Below are positions 51,094-60,543 of a stretch of 64,000 nucleotides of DNA, piece after piece. The notes under the pieces are model-generated. The model saw only the letters and a list, made by a program, of their open reading frames with translations, made no database searches and was not told the DNA's origin. Source of the stretch: Nitrospira moscoviensis (GTDB lineage: Bacteria; Nitrospirota; Nitrospiria; Nitrospirales; Nitrospiraceae); assembly GCF_001273775.1 (NCBI RefSeq), contig NZ_CP011801.1, positions 310,001 to 374,000 on the forward strand, written 5' to 3'. How positions within the stretch are numbered: position 1 is the stretch's first letter; each line of letters begins with the position of its first letter. The translations under genes and the position numbers were made by a program.

Positions 51094-51234
51094 ATGGTCC
51101 CTGTATTGCACGATGTGAAAGCGGGTTTCGTCCTGGTGTTGGCCCTTGCGTTTCTCCTGTTGATCTGTGCGGTGGCCGGGTTGGGGGCTGTGTTGCGGCC
51201 GGTTCGGTGGTCTGATCGGAAAGCGCTCCGCTAA
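51094..51234 (+). CDS. Small single-pass membrane peptide, 46 residues
   Basis: ATG preceded by GGAGGGGAGGAAC, the best ribosome-binding site in this region. The product is MVPVLHDVKAG, then one membrane helix (FVLVLALAFLLLICAVAGLGAVL), then a basic tail (RPVRWSDRKALR). It starts 24 bases after the zinc-ribbon frame. No family recognised. Confidence 0.55.
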   Translation: MVPVLHDVKAGFVLVLALAFLLLICAVAGLGAVLRPVRWSDRKALR

Positions 51235-51406
51235 ATCGGTTTCCGTTGTTACGATTCTGTTTACCTGCCTCAGTGGTTTCCCGCTTTTCTTCCTGATCCT
51301 CCATAGTCGCTTCGTAGTCGCTTCCGCCCTGTCCCGCGCAGATCGCACCTTCTAAGCCTTTGATTTTTATCGACCCGTAGCTCTCCGGCGAGAGAGCATG
51401 CGCTGG

Positions 51407-51428
51407 ACCGGCCGTTTTTCGGGCCGGT
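51407..51428. promoter_or_regulatory. Inverted repeat upstream of pal
   Basis: Seven base pairs (51407-51413 with 51422-51428) around GTTTTTCG, 75 bases before the pal start. It may close the transcript of the small upstream gene or serve as an operator. The rest of the 268-base gap shows nothing firm. Confidence 0.35.
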
Positions 51429-51502
51429 GCTATATTTGTCCTGAAGAGTCAACGTCATCGGGACAAGTCCGGATCTGTGCCGAACAATAGAGGAGAGGGG
51501 CC

Positions 51503-52201
51503 ATGAAGAGAACGGTGAGAACGTCGGGGTTAGCGGTGGTGTTGGGCATGTCGGTGTTGCTGAGCCAGGGCTGCGGCACGAAATGGCTACGGTCCGGCGG
51601 CGACAACGAAACGGGCTCTGCGGGGTCAGGCACCGCGGGATCTGCCTCCACGGGATCGGGTTCCGTGTCGGGCAGCGGCGGCTCAAGCTTTCCCGGCTTT
51701 TCGGGCAGGAACTCGAGCGGCGAGTTGAGCGGTTTCTCGCAGAACCCCTCCGAAGAGCGCCTCGCGCAAGCGCAAGGCGGGTTCGCGACATCGCTGTCTC
51801 CCTCGGACGTCGGTGTCAGGCGGAGAGCCGAATTGACGAAAGAGGAAAAGGCGGCACTGGAAGCCGGTCTCCAGGACGTGTTCTTCGGATACGACCAATG
51901 GACCATTTCAAGCGCCGGGATGGAGTCGCTGAATCGTGATGCGAGTTATTTGAAAGACCACCCGGGCGCCGTGCTGAAGATCGAAGGCCACTGCGATGAA
52001 CGCGGCACCAGCGACTACAACATGGTGCTCGGCGACAAACGCGCCAAAGCGGCGCGCAGTTATTTGATCGAAGCCGGCGTGAGCCCGAAACAGGTGGCCA
52101 TCGTCTCGTACGGCAAAGAGCGGCCGTTCTGCTTCGATCACGACGAGTCCTGCTATCAGCAGAACCGCCGGGGGCACATGTTGTTGGGCATCAAGAAGTA
52201 A
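51503..52201 (+). CDS. pal: Peptidoglycan-associated lipoprotein (OmpA/Pal family)
   Basis: A 232-residue outer-membrane lipoprotein. Signal peptide with lipobox LSQGC (Cys24), then a Ser/Gly-rich flexible linker (about 30-75), then a C-terminal OmpA-like domain that binds peptidoglycan: VFFGYDQWTISSAGMESLNRDA, IEGHCDERGTSDYNMVLGDKRA and VSYGKERPFC in separate blocks. The HCDERG motif is Pal-specific. The linker is longer than in enterobacterial Pal. No tolB or tolQR gene is adjacent. Confidence 0.92.
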   Translation: MKRTVRTSGLAVVLGMSVLLSQGCGTKWLRSGGDNETGSAGSGTAGSASTGSGSVSGSGGSSFPGFSGRNSSGELSGFSQNPSEERLAQAQGGFATSLSPSDVGVRRRAELTKEEKAALEAGLQDVFFGYDQWTISSAGMESLNRDASYLKDHPGAVLKIEGHCDERGTSDYNMVLGDKRAKAARSYLIEAGVSPKQVAIVSYGKERPFCFDHDESCYQQNRRGHMLLGIKK

Positions 52202-52251
52202 GTGCCTTGTGCGGAGACCGCCGGGGTTCCCCGCGATGGGAGGCCTGGCAA

Positions 52252-52680
52252 ATGAAACGGAACAGTCTGGCAAGGATGTCGGAGAAGCAGATGGGCGTAT
52301 CGGCCAGCCGGCGGCTCACTTCCCCGTTCGCTCCATCCGCCAAAACATCCGTGAAGCGATCGTCTCGGGAACGACGCGTTCAACCGCGCTTCACCGCGCA
52401 ATTCCGCGGCACGTTTTCCGGTGTGCGCGACGAAGGACAGGGGCGGACGCTCGATATCTCAGCCGGGGGCTGCAAGATCGAAAGCGACATGCCGGTGACC
52501 GTGGGCGAGTCGTTCGAATGTCGACTTCATGTGCCGGGCTTGGACTGGCCGCTTCGGATCGACGAGGTGACCGTCCGATGGGTGGAGGGGAAGCTCTCCG
52601 GCATCGCTTTTACCCGCATGCGACAGGACGAAGCCGTCAAACTCACCAGGGTGCTTGGAGAACTGGAGCAGAACGACTAA
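52252..52680 (+). CDS. PilZ-domain protein
   Basis: A 142-residue product from MKRNSLARMSE, 9 bases after GGGAGG; an earlier ATG at 52207 lacks such a site. A basic N-terminal tail of about 40 residues (ASRRLTSPFAPSAKTSVKRSS) precedes one PilZ domain with RRVQPR and DISAGG, so cyclic di-GMP binding is expected. Paralogue of the protein at 49.8 kb. Position after pal suggests an envelope or motility role, but nothing shows which. Confidence 0.87.
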   Translation: MKRNSLARMSEKQMGVSASRRLTSPFAPSAKTSVKRSSRERRVQPRFTAQFRGTFSGVRDEGQGRTLDISAGGCKIESDMPVTVGESFECRLHVPGLDWPLRIDEVTVRWVEGKLSGIAFTRMRQDEAVKLTRVLGELEQND

Positions 52681-52883
52681 GCCGATCCTTCAGCATTGGC
52701 TCACAAGGGCTCGCATCATCTCCCGCCACGTTGATCGTCCCTCCTGCGCGCTATCTCGGTTGACACCGCGACCGCGTCTATCAGAAAGTGAAGCTTCGCT
52801 CTTCAGCGAGCGCGGGTGGGCAATTCGTGTCAGCCGGCATCTGGACAGCGGTACACTCTGGCGAACAGCGAAAGGAGAGGCGT

Positions 52884-53045
52884 GTGGACCAACAGTACGC
52901 AATCACGGTGAAGTTTCTGGTCAATGCGGATTCGGCGGAAGACGCCGAAGAGATGGTGGAGACCGCCTGCGAAAAAGCGGCCGCCGCGTTTCCCGACATG
53001 AGTTACGAGGGCATTGAAGATATCGAAGAAGAGGAAGAAGAGTAA
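52884..53045 (+). CDS. Small acidic protein, 53 residues
   Basis: GTG start 6 bases after AAGGAGAGG. Product: MDQQYAITVKFLVNADSAED, then AEEMVETACEKAAAAFPDMS and a tail of glutamates. The pattern looks like a small beta-alpha ferredoxin-like fold. It ends 2 bases before msrA, so co-translation is likely. A longer upstream frame (52788) is less well started. Family not recognised. Confidence 0.65.
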   Translation: MDQQYAITVKFLVNADSAEDAEEMVETACEKAAAAFPDMSYEGIEDIEEEEEE

Positions 53046-53047
53046 GC

Positions 53048-53578
53048 ATGGAAATCGCGACTCTCGCCGGCGGCTGCTTCTGGTGCTTGGAGGCGGTCTA
53101 CGATCAGGTCACCGGCGTCGAATCGGTAGAGTCCGGCTACATTGGCGGGAGCCTCGATCACCCGACCTATGAGGCGGTCTGCAGCGGTCGCACCGGACAT
53201 GCGGAGGCGCTGCGGATCACCTTCGATCCGCGCGCCATCTCCTATCGCGAGCTGCTGGAAATTTTCTTCGTAATCCACGACCCCACGACGTTGAATCGCC
53301 AAGGGAACGACATCGGCACCCAGTACCGATCGGCCGTCTTCTATCATTCTCCCGAGCAGAAGCAGGTGGCGGAGTCGCTCCTCGAGACGTTGAATCGTGA
53401 GAAACTCTATTCCGATCCGATCGTCACACAGATCGTTCCGGCAACGCAATGGTATGAAGCCGAAGCCTACCACCAAGCGTATTTTGCGCGGAATCCTTTG
53501 CAGGGCTATTGCCAATTTGTCGTCGGGCCGAAGGTCGCCAAGTTCCGCAAACAGTTCGCTGCACGACTGAAGTCGTAG
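53048..53578 (+). CDS. msrA: Peptide-methionine (S)-S-oxide reductase
   Basis: Repairs oxidised methionine. The 176-residue protein has the catalytic GGCFWCLEA motif with Cys10, the SGYIGG and GHAEALRITFDP blocks, and YRSAVFYHSPEQ. Resolving cysteines typical of the C-terminus of longer forms are absent except Cys in YCQFVVGPK. It follows the 53-residue acidic protein by 2 bases. Confidence 0.95.
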   Translation: MEIATLAGGCFWCLEAVYDQVTGVESVESGYIGGSLDHPTYEAVCSGRTGHAEALRITFDPRAISYRELLEIFFVIHDPTTLNRQGNDIGTQYRSAVFYHSPEQKQVAESLLETLNREKLYSDPIVTQIVPATQWYEAEAYHQAYFARNPLQGYCQFVVGPKVAKFRKQFAARLKS

Positions 53579-53589
53579 AGCGCGCCGCC

Positions 53590-54021
53590 TCACCGACCCA
53601 GAAGATACGTGAGAAGCTCTTGCGCCTGCTTGAGGACATCGGGCTTCTGATAGATCTGATGGGCTTTGAGGAGTACCTCGGCGTGGGGAGGACAGAAGGG
53701 CCATTCGATGGCCGGGTTGCCCTGGACTTGGGCAAGAATCGCCTCGTCCGGCTGATCACCGGGAGTCCCGATGATAATCAATGGATTGCCCGGATCGAGC
53801 AGGCAGATCTCGCCTTCCTGAAGTGAAGACGCTCCGGATGCCGTCCTGAGCAGCACGCGCTGTTGCCCCTCAGAAAAGATCGTATCCCCTTCCCGCAGCG
53901 GGCCGCTGGGCGCCAGCGAGTACAACACGAGGGGAGCCAGCAGAATGACGACGACTGCAAGACCGATCGACCAGAGCGGAGGCTCCGATCGGCTGAGGCT
54001 GTCTCGATCTCCTGTGCCCAT
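53590..54021 (-). CDS. Membrane-anchored hypothetical protein
   Basis: A 143-residue protein with one N-terminal membrane segment (SIGLAVVVILLAPLVLYSLA) and a periplasmic-looking domain rich in turns (GDTIFSEGQQRVLLRTASGASSLQEGEICLLDPGNPLIIIGTPGD, in pieces), ending in helices (HQIYQKPDVLKQAQELLTYLLG). No family recognised. It lies 43 bases after ttcA on the same strand and converges on msrA. Confidence 0.65.
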   Translation of the reverse strand: MGTGDRDSLSRSEPPLWSIGLAVVVILLAPLVLYSLAPSGPLREGDTIFSEGQQRVLLRTASGASSLQEGEICLLDPGNPLIIIGTPGDQPDEAILAQVQGNPAIEWPFCPPHAEVLLKAHQIYQKPDVLKQAQELLTYLLGR

Positions 54022-54064
54022 GCGGCGATGAATCGATCAGGGGCAGGGCTGCACGCAAAAACTG

Positions 54065-54946
54065 TCAGAGCGCGCCTTGCGGTTCTTGATCCAACCAGCT
54101 GTCTCCTTCCGGCGCGACATCGTCCGGCGCGGCAAGCGAGCCGAAGTCGAACAACCGCCGATCCATTAGGAGTGATGGTGCCACGTTTGCCAGCGCCGCG
54201 GCGATGCTGTCCGAGCAACCGGGCGAGGCGGTTTCCCAATCTCGGAGGAAGGCCTTCACCTTTTTGCGTTTCAAGTCTTCCTGTGAGCCGCACAAATCGC
54301 AGGGAATGATCGGAAATGCCCGCAGCTCGGCGTAGCGCGCCAGATCCGACTCCTTCACGAAGGCCAACGGACGGATGACAACATGGCGGCCGTCCTTCGA
54401 CCGGAGCTTCGGCGGAATGGCCTTCAGCTTGCCGGTATAAAACAGATTTAAGAATAGGGTCTCGACGATATCATCCCGGTGATGACCCAAGGCGATCTTC
54501 GTGGCGCCCAGCTCGCCGGCGATCCGGTACAGATGGCCGCGCCGCAACCGCGAACAGAGGGAGCAGGTGGTCTGGCCTTCGGGAATGAGGCGTTTCACAA
54601 TGGAGTAGGTGTCCCGTGTTTCAATGTGATACGGAATGCCCCGGGTTGCGAGATAATCGGGCAAGATGTGCGCCGGAAATCCGGGCTGCTTTTGGTCCAG
54701 GTTGACGGCGACGAGGTCGAAGCGGACGGGAGCGCGGCGTTGCAGGACCAACAAAATGTCGAGCAGGCCGTAGCTGTCCTTTCCGCCGGACAGACAGACC
54801 ATCACTTTGTCGCCTTCTTCAATGAGGCGGTAGTCGGCGATCGCCTGCCCCACCAGCCGGCACAGGCGCGTTTGGAGCTTGTCTGTTTCGTCGTCGAGCT
54901 TCAAGGGAGAGCGCGTTGGAGTCGTCGAGTTGCGCATGGGCGGCAT
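54065..54946 (-). CDS. ttcA: tRNA 2-thiocytidine biosynthesis protein TtcA-like
   Basis: Thiolates C32 of tRNA. From [10 protein letters not shown] (an earlier ATG at 55054 would overlap the divergent gene) it has 293 residues. PP-loop [13 protein letters not shown], the CSLCSR pair (CxxC) and CDLCGSQ provide the ATP site and the [4Fe-4S] ligands; [15 protein letters not shown] is also typical. The C-terminal extension (about 40 residues, [14 protein letters not shown]) is common in this family. Confidence 0.9.
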   Translation of the reverse strand: MPPMRNSTTPTRSPLKLDDETDKLQTRLCRLVGQAIADYRLIEEGDKVMVCLSGGKDSYGLLDILLVLQRRAPVRFDLVAVNLDQKQPGFPAHILPDYLATRGIPYHIETRDTYSIVKRLIPEGQTTCSLCSRLRRGHLYRIAGELGATKIALGHHRDDIVETLFLNLFYTGKLKAIPPKLRSKDGRHVVIRPLAFVKESDLARYAELRAFPIIPCDLCGSQEDLKRKKVKAFLRDWETASPGCSDSIAAALANVAPSLLMDRRLFDFGSLAAPDDVAPEGDSWLDQEPQGAL

Positions 54947-54989
54947 TCTACCTGCTCCCGCATTTCTCTGTCGACGGACCGGGGGATCG

Positions 54990-55481
54990 ATGAAATCTGA
55001 GCAGGCCCTTCCGTTGATTCTGTTCGTGTGCACGGGCAATATCTTTCGCAGCATGGCGGCGGAGCATGCGCTGCGCGCTCAGTTGGGGCGCTATAGCCCT
55101 TATCTCGTAGGATCGGCCGGCATCGAAGCCAAGCCGCAAGCAGTCCATCCAATCGTCCGAGCACGACTTATCCAAAAAGGCATCGATCCCGCCAAGCATG
55201 TGCAACGGCGGCTCACGGCTGAATTGATTCAGGATGCCGCGCTCATCATCGCCATGGGATATGATCACCAGATGCATATCGCCCAGGCATTCGGCCGGCA
55301 CGCACCGCTCTTCAATCAGGTATCGAGCGGCTCCGAGACGCCGATCCTTGATCTCCATGAAGCCCTGCCCGAATGGGAGCGCGATTTGGAAGCGGCGAAG
55401 GCCTATGTCGAATCGATTGTGGATCACATTTGGAACGCGACGCCGACATTGATGGCACGATTGCCACAGTTTTTCGGCTAA
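54990..55481 (+). CDS. Low-molecular-weight protein-tyrosine-phosphatase family protein
   Basis: A 163-residue product from [17 protein letters not shown], after GGGGGATCG. The P-loop CTGNIFRS (14-21, with Cys14 and Arg20) defines the LMW-PTP/arsenate reductase superfamily; the catalytic Asp is probably in the segment [14 protein letters not shown], which replaces the usual DPxG motif. It could remove phosphate from protein tyrosines or from arginine. Divergent from ttcA. Followed by a 165-base gap. Confidence 0.85.
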   Translation: MKSEQALPLILFVCTGNIFRSMAAEHALRAQLGRYSPYLVGSAGIEAKPQAVHPIVRARLIQKGIDPAKHVQRRLTAELIQDAALIIAMGYDHQMHIAQAFGRHAPLFNQVSSGSETPILDLHEALPEWERDLEAAKAYVESIVDHIWNATPTLMARLPQFFG

Positions 55482-55646
55482 GGAGCCCGTTTCGCGCCCT
55501 TCTCGGTTCATTCTTGTACCCCTCGGGACAAATTTTTCCTCTCCCGGCGCGGCGAGCGGGCCTCCAGCCGCTCGTACAGCGGTGATTGGCGGCCCGCATG
55601 CTATATTTTTTACGGAGATGGCGCGATCAGAGGCTGAGACCGGACC

Positions 55647-56708
55647 ATGCAACGTGCTGCCGCCGACGTGCTGAAGACGCCCGTGACCGGACAGGAAGAG
55701 CCCCACTGGGCCTCATGGTCCGACGAGGCGCTGTTGGATCTCCCCATATGCGATCTCCACGTGGACATCAAAGGCGGATTTCTCGCCGGCCCGATCGCCG
55801 AATTGACTCGTGAGTTGGAAGAGCGGCGTCTTCTGTTTCGCCCCCATTTCTGGCTCTCGAACGAATGGTTTACACCGGACGGCGTGCCGGGGATTGCCGT
55901 CCCCTTCTATCTGGCCCATCCCCGCCTGGCCAAACTGGAACTGGCGCAGATGTTGGAAGTGGAGGGGGGCACGCCGGAATGGTGCCTGCGTATCCTCCGC
56001 CATGAAGCCGGCCATGCCATTGAGAACGCCTATAAGATCCGCCGGCGGAAGACGCGCCAACAGATGTTCGGCCGTTCCTCGCAGCGCTATCCGCGGTATT
56101 ACACACCGAGGCCGTACAGCCGGAGCTTCGTCCGGCACCTGGATCTGTGGTACGCGCAGAGCCATCCCGACGAGGATTTTGCGGAAACGTTCGCGGTGTG
56201 GCTCACGCCGGACTCGCTGTGGGAAGAGCGCTATCGCGGTTGGCCCGTCTTGAAGAAACTCCGCTATATGGATCAGCTGATGAACGAGCTGGTCGGGACA
56301 ACTCCTCCCGTGACGACTCGCGAAGAGGTCGATCCGCTCTCCAGCCTGAAGAAAACGCTCCGCGAACATTATGAGCACAAACGCAGCCATTACGGCGTGG
56401 AACGGCAGTCGCTCTACGACCCGGACCTCAAACGGCTGTTTTCCAGCGCGCCGGCCCACGGCGGCAAACCCAGCGCAGCGACGTTCTTGAATCGCTTTCG
56501 ACGGGAAGTGCGCCGCAAGGTCGCGGCCTGGACCGGAGAATACCAGTACACCATCGACCAGGTATTGGAAGACATGATCCGGCGCGCCCGCGAGCTGGAC
56601 TTGCGCGTGCCGATCCCCGAAGAGCAGGCCAAGCTGGACTTCACCATTCTGCTGACCGTCCACACGATGAATTTTCTGCGAAGCGGTCGCCACCGGGTGG
56701 CCCTATGA
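55647..56708 (+). CDS. Putative zinc metallopeptidase
   Basis: A 353-residue soluble protein with HEAGH at 119-123 (zinc ligands His119 and His123, base Glu120) and DEDFAETF at 175-182, where Glu180 is the probable third ligand. It lacks a signal peptide. The family (putative zinc-binding metallopeptidase) is little studied. The stop overlaps the ATG of an ATP-grasp gene (ATGA), which points to one pathway. A substrate made by the ligase or a peptide trimmed before ligation is possible but unproved. Confidence 0.82.
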   Translation: MQRAAADVLKTPVTGQEEPHWASWSDEALLDLPICDLHVDIKGGFLAGPIAELTRELEERRLLFRPHFWLSNEWFTPDGVPGIAVPFYLAHPRLAKLELAQMLEVEGGTPEWCLRILRHEAGHAIENAYKIRRRKTRQQMFGRSSQRYPRYYTPRPYSRSFVRHLDLWYAQSHPDEDFAETFAVWLTPDSLWEERYRGWPVLKKLRYMDQLMNELVGTTPPVTTREEVDPLSSLKKTLREHYEHKRSHYGVERQSLYDPDLKRLFSSAPAHGGKPSAATFLNRFRREVRRKVAAWTGEYQYTIDQVLEDMIRRARELDLRVPIPEEQAKLDFTILLTVHTMNFLRSGRHRVAL

Positions 56709-57727
56709 AACGTCTGCGCGTTCTGGTGTTGATGCACGAAGACCTCGTGCCGCCGGACCACGCCAACGGGCACGATCTGAAGACCGTGGAATGGCGGACG
56801 GAGTACGACGTCGTCTCGACGCTCAGGAGGCTGGGCCATGAGGTGCTGCCGCTCGGCGTCAAAAGCGACTTGGGGGTGATCCGCACGGCGATCGAGCAAT
56901 GGAAGCCGCACATTGCGTTCAACTTGCTGGAAGAATTCGACGGGGTGGCCGTCTACGATCAACACGTCGTGTCCTACCTGGAATTGCTGCGGATGCCCTA
57001 TACTGGGTGCAATCCTCGCGGGCTCATGCTCGCCCGCGACAAAGCGCTGACGAAGAAGGTCCTATCGTTCCATCGTATTCCCTATCCGGAGTTCATGGTG
57101 GTGCCGCAAGGACGGGCGGTCAAACGGCCCAAGTCGCTGACGTTCCCCCTGATCGTGAAATCGGTCAGCGAAGAAGCCTCGCTCGGCATCTCGCAGGCCT
57201 CGATCGTGGAAGACGACGAGAAGCTCCGAGAGCGGGTGGTTTTTATCCACAACAGCGTCGGCTCCGGCGCGCTGATCGAGCGCTACATCGAGGGCCGAGA
57301 ATTCTACGTGGGCGTGATCGGCAACGGCCAACTGCAAGCCTTGCCCGTCTGGGAATTGATTCTCGACAAGCTGCCGGAGGATGCGAAGCGGATTGCGACG
57401 GAGCGAGTCAAGTGGAGCCGAAAGTATCAGGATAAGTACGGCATCACTTCGCGCGAAGCGAAGAATCTTCCGGAGGGCAAAGCGGAGGAAATCCAGCATC
57501 TCGCTAAACGGGTCTATCGGGCGCTGGGACTGAGTGGCTATGCCCGCATCGACATGCGGATGGACGAGCAGGGGCAGCTCTATGTGCTCGAGGCGAATCC
57601 CAATCCGCAGATCGCGCATGACGAAGACTTCGCCGATTCGGCGGAAAAAGCCTGCTACGACTATAAGAATCTCCTCCAGGAGCTCTTGAACGTCGGGTTA
57701 CGCTGGCGGCCGGCCAAAGCGGCGTAA
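56705..57727 (+). CDS. ATP-grasp ligase, D-alanine-D-alanine ligase-like
   Basis: A 340-residue enzyme with an N-terminal pre-ATP-grasp domain (LRVLVLMHEDLVPP; NLLEEFDGVAVYDQHVVSYLELL) and an ATP-grasp fold: PLIVKSVSEEASLGIS for ATP, ERYIEGREFYVGVIGN, and the metal-binding DMRMDEQGQLYVLEANPNPQ. This arrangement makes a carboxylate-amine bond. It resembles Ddl but the peptidoglycan ddl is usually near mur genes, absent here. The tight pairing with the metallopeptidase suggests a peptide-tagging or modifying system. Confidence 0.88.
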   Translation: MKRLRVLVLMHEDLVPPDHANGHDLKTVEWRTEYDVVSTLRRLGHEVLPLGVKSDLGVIRTAIEQWKPHIAFNLLEEFDGVAVYDQHVVSYLELLRMPYTGCNPRGLMLARDKALTKKVLSFHRIPYPEFMVVPQGRAVKRPKSLTFPLIVKSVSEEASLGISQASIVEDDEKLRERVVFIHNSVGSGALIERYIEGREFYVGVIGNGQLQALPVWELILDKLPEDAKRIATERVKWSRKYQDKYGITSREAKNLPEGKAEEIQHLAKRVYRALGLSGYARIDMRMDEQGQLYVLEANPNPQIAHDEDFADSAEKACYDYKNLLQELLNVGLRWRPAKAA

Positions 57728-57748
57728 GACATCAGGAGACCCCCCTCC

Positions 57749-57787
57749 AAGCGGCGGAAGGACCAGCGGCCTTCCGCCGCTTCTTTT
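57749..57787 (+). terminator. Intrinsic terminator after the ATP-grasp gene
   Basis: A 13-bp stem (57749-57761 with 57770-57782), 8-base loop, followed by CTTTTTG, 22 bases after the stop codon. The strongest rho-independent terminator in the window. Confidence 0.9.
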
Positions 57788-57810
57788 TGTCGAGGGCATA
57801 GGAGAATCGA

Positions 57811-58356
57811 TTACGGGCCCCAGCGGAATCCGAACAGCAGAGACACGCTCGTATGATCATGCTCGGGCAGGGATGGAGACAGATTGATGTCGTGCAGGTT
57901 GACGATGAGGGTCGTGGCGAGGGCGATGTTGTGGACGACTTGATATTCCAGCGACACGCCAATGGGAATATACCAACTGGTGTCGTTGCGATCGATGCGC
58001 GAAGGGCCGGTGCCCTTGTCGAGGCTGGCGTGAATGAGTCCGATCCCGGTGAACGGCACGATATTGAGGCCGTTGCTCAAACGGACGTGGTACTTTCCCA
58101 CCCCGGCCAGCGCGATTTGAAACAGATCGCCCGTCGGCGTGATCTGCATCATCGGGCCGAAGGAAAAATTACGGTCGGCATAGTAATCGAGATGGAATCC
58201 GAGATTGAACACCGTGTCGTTCACGGTGCCGGTCATCAAACCTAAGTCTGAGCCGAATCCCCAACTGCCGGCGTGCGCGGGGCGGATGTGGAGGCAAACC
58301 GAGACGAGAGCGGCGCACAGAAAAGCCACTGCGCGACGAGAGTACCGTGTCACCAT
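57811..58356 (-). CDS. Outer-membrane beta-barrel protein
   Basis: Start at MVTRYSRRAV, 7 bases after GAAAGGA; 181 residues. Signal peptide (AVAFLCAALVSVCLHIRPAHAG) followed by a small barrel of alternating strands (GSWGFGSDLGLMTG, FNLGFHLDYYAD, YIPIGVSLEYQVVHNIALATT) and a final strand ending in aromatic FGFRWGP. It looks like an OmpW/OmpX-type eight-stranded barrel. Exact family not assigned. Confidence 0.78.
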   Translation of the reverse strand: MVTRYSRRAVAFLCAALVSVCLHIRPAHAGSWGFGSDLGLMTGTVNDTVFNLGFHLDYYADRNFSFGPMMQITPTGDLFQIALAGVGKYHVRLSNGLNIVPFTGIGLIHASLDKGTGPSRIDRNDTSWYIPIGVSLEYQVVHNIALATTLIVNLHDINLSPSLPEHDHTSVSLLFGFRWGP

Positions 58357-58478
58357 GCGGTGTCCTTTCTCCGAGGGCGAGCGGACTCTAGCATAGGCCG
58401 GTAAGGCGGACAAGCCGCTTGAGAGACGATGGGACGCTCCAGTATGCTCCGTTGACCTTCACCAAAGGACGACAGCTC

Positions 58479-58961
58479 GTGACGCCAGCAGAAGCCGCCG
58501 CCGCCCTCTTTCAGATGATGCCGCAGCCGTTGTCCGCTCCTCAGTTGGAAGAGTACGGCATCGAGGCGACGGAGGATCACGCGCGCCACATCGCGCGGGA
58601 AATCCTCTCGCTCAATTTATATTGGATACTGGCCGCCATCGATGCGCATATTCCGCAGAAATATCGCGCGGCCATTCGCGACGCGTTGTTCCAGCGGATC
58701 CGCACTGAATGGTGGGAGCAGCAGCGGCTGGGACCTGGGACCTGGGAGGAGTATCGAAAGGAATTGGATGAGCGCCGGGCCGGCTACGCGCGTCTCGTGG
58801 ATCAGGAAGGCATGAGCCACATGGCCGTGAGCGCGGAAGCAGCCTCGCTCATTGAAGACCAGGGGTTGGTGACGCCGGAGGACCGGCAGAAACTCCTCGT
58901 CCTCCTGATCGACTACGCGCCCGCCGCGGAATACGGCCAGCTGCTCGATAGCGTCGGCTAG
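58479..58961 (+). CDS. Helical hypothetical protein
   Basis: 160 residues from a GTG with AAAGGA 9 bases upstream; a TTG at 58419 is an alternative but has no site. The product is alpha-helical and soluble, with WWEQQRLGPGTWEEYRKELDE and SHMAVSAEAASLIED. No motif recognised. It converges on gpmA. Confidence 0.6.
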   Translation: MTPAEAAAALFQMMPQPLSAPQLEEYGIEATEDHARHIAREILSLNLYWILAAIDAHIPQKYRAAIRDALFQRIRTEWWEQQRLGPGTWEEYRKELDERRAGYARLVDQEGMSHMAVSAEAASLIEDQGLVTPEDRQKLLVLLIDYAPAAEYGQLLDSVG

Positions 58962-58970
58962 CGGGCGAAT

Positions 58971-59576
58971 TCACAAGTACCGGTGCGACACGACATTCCC
59001 GTTCTGGTCGAACTCGTACAAGAGCGGCGCCCCGGTGGGGATATTGAGCTCCAGCACCTGTTCCCGCGACAACCGTTCCAGCTCCATCACCAGGGCCCGC
59101 AAACTGTTGCCGTGCGCGGCGATCAGGATCGTCTCGCCTTTCAGTACATAGGGTTTGATGTGCCGTGCATAATACGGAAGGACCCGCTCGGCCGTGTCCT
59201 TCAAACTTTCGCCGCCCGGCGGCCGGACGTCGAAACTGCGCCGCCAGATCTTGACCTGCTCGTCGCCGTACTTTTTGGCCGTTTCGGCCTTGTTCAACCC
59301 TTGCAGTTCGCCGTACATTCGTTCGTTGAGCGCCTTGTCCTTCTCGATGGGAATGGTCGTCTGGCCGATGGCCTCCAATACGATCCGTAAGGTCTCGTTG
59401 GCGCGGACCAACACGGATGTGAAGGCGCGGTCGAATGTGAATCCGCGCAGTTTGTCTCCCGCATTCTTGGCTTCCTGCATGCCGCGCTGCGACAGCGGCA
59501 CATCGACCCAGCCGGTGAAGCGGTTCTCCAGATTCCATTGCGACTCTCCATGCCGCAGCAAGACCAAACGCCCCAT
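58971..59576 (-). CDS. gpmA: 2,3-bisphosphoglycerate-dependent phosphoglycerate mutase
   Basis: Interconverts 3- and 2-phosphoglycerate in glycolysis and gluconeogenesis. The product from [15 protein letters not shown] (after GGGAGG) has 201 residues. Seen: phosphohistidine [41 protein letters not shown], and [14 protein letters not shown] with the second active-site His. About 45 residues shorter than E. coli GpmA, as in several bacteria. Confidence 0.93.
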   Translation of the reverse strand: MGRLVLLRHGESQWNLENRFTGWVDVPLSQRGMQEAKNAGDKLRGFTFDRAFTSVLVRANETLRIVLEAIGQTTIPIEKDKALNERMYGELQGLNKAETAKKYGDEQVKIWRRSFDVRPPGGESLKDTAERVLPYYARHIKPYVLKGETILIAAHGNSLRALVMELERLSREQVLELNIPTGAPLLYEFDQNGNVVSHRYL

Positions 59577-59700
59577 ACGCAGCCTCCCATCCAAGAAGAA
59601 TGGTTCAACATTTACTGGATTGTGTACCCAAGTCAAGCGGTTGCTTTCATCGTCACGGCGGCAGTACCATCCGCCCACTTCCCACCGGAACGCGGTCACG

Positions 59701-60531
59701 ATGGCCACTGCCCAGCCCAACGACACGAACTGGCCCGCTCTTGAAGCCTGGTGGGGGGCGATGAGCCGGCGCCTCCAAGTGGCGGATCGGGCTGAGGCGT
59801 TCTTCGCGGGCGCGAAAGCCGGACGGTTGTTCGACCGCATCGCACAGGTGGGCGGGCAGCTGGACTATGTGCTCTTCGTGCTGATGCGCTACTGGGTGCC
59901 CACGGTGTTGCCGCCGGCCGGGCGCGAGCGGCTCACGAAGAACGATCCCGATTATTGGATCGAGTCCGAACAGATCCTCAAGGCTGCGGCGGCGCGCCTG
60001 CGCCAGCTGAAGCCGCTGATTGAATTGCTGGCGACCCCCAGCCCTCTGTCGGAGGCGCCGCCCGGCAAGAGCGGCAGTCCGTCGCCGGTGGCGGAATTGG
60101 AGCTGTCCGGCATCATCGAAGGCATCGCCGAAGCGGCGGGCAGTTATGGCGGTCCGGACTATACGTCGATCGTGAAGGCCTTCGACCCGGTTCCTCTCCG
60201 CCAGACGCAGCCCTTCAAGCACAACAAGAAACACAGCGCCGAATTATGGGTCGTCTTTCTCCTGCGCGAGCATTTCCGCAGCCTGGGCCTCGGCAAAGAC
60301 CGCTACTGGCCCCTCGTCGCTCCCTTGTGCACCGCAGCCGGGATTCTGAACCAGAATGGGCAGGCCTACAGCCCGGACGAGCTCAAAGCCTGGTGGCAGA
60401 AAAACTGGCCGCGCACCTACCAGCAGTTGGAACAAAAACAAGAGGCCGCCGATTCCGGCGGCGCCGCATATGAACAAGATTTTCAGTGGTTCCAGGCCTG
60501 GATGGCATGGCAGCGAAGCAGACCGGCATAG
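59701..60531 (+). CDS. Hypothetical protein, 276 residues
   Basis: From [19 protein letters not shown] soluble helical protein with many tryptophans ([38 protein letters not shown]). The central part contains a Pro/Ser-rich loop ([16 protein letters not shown]). No catalytic motif or family recognised. Divergent from gpmA. GC-rich third positions support coding. Confidence 0.65.
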   Translation: MATAQPNDTNWPALEAWWGAMSRRLQVADRAEAFFAGAKAGRLFDRIAQVGGQLDYVLFVLMRYWVPTVLPPAGRERLTKNDPDYWIESEQILKAAAARLRQLKPLIELLATPSPLSEAPPGKSGSPSPVAELELSGIIEGIAEAAGSYGGPDYTSIVKAFDPVPLRQTQPFKHNKKHSAELWVVFLLREHFRSLGLGKDRYWPLVAPLCTAAGILNQNGQAYSPDELKAWWQKNWPRTYQQLEQKQEAADSGGAAYEQDFQWFQAWMAWQRSRPA

Positions 60532-60543
60532 ATCAGAAAGGCC

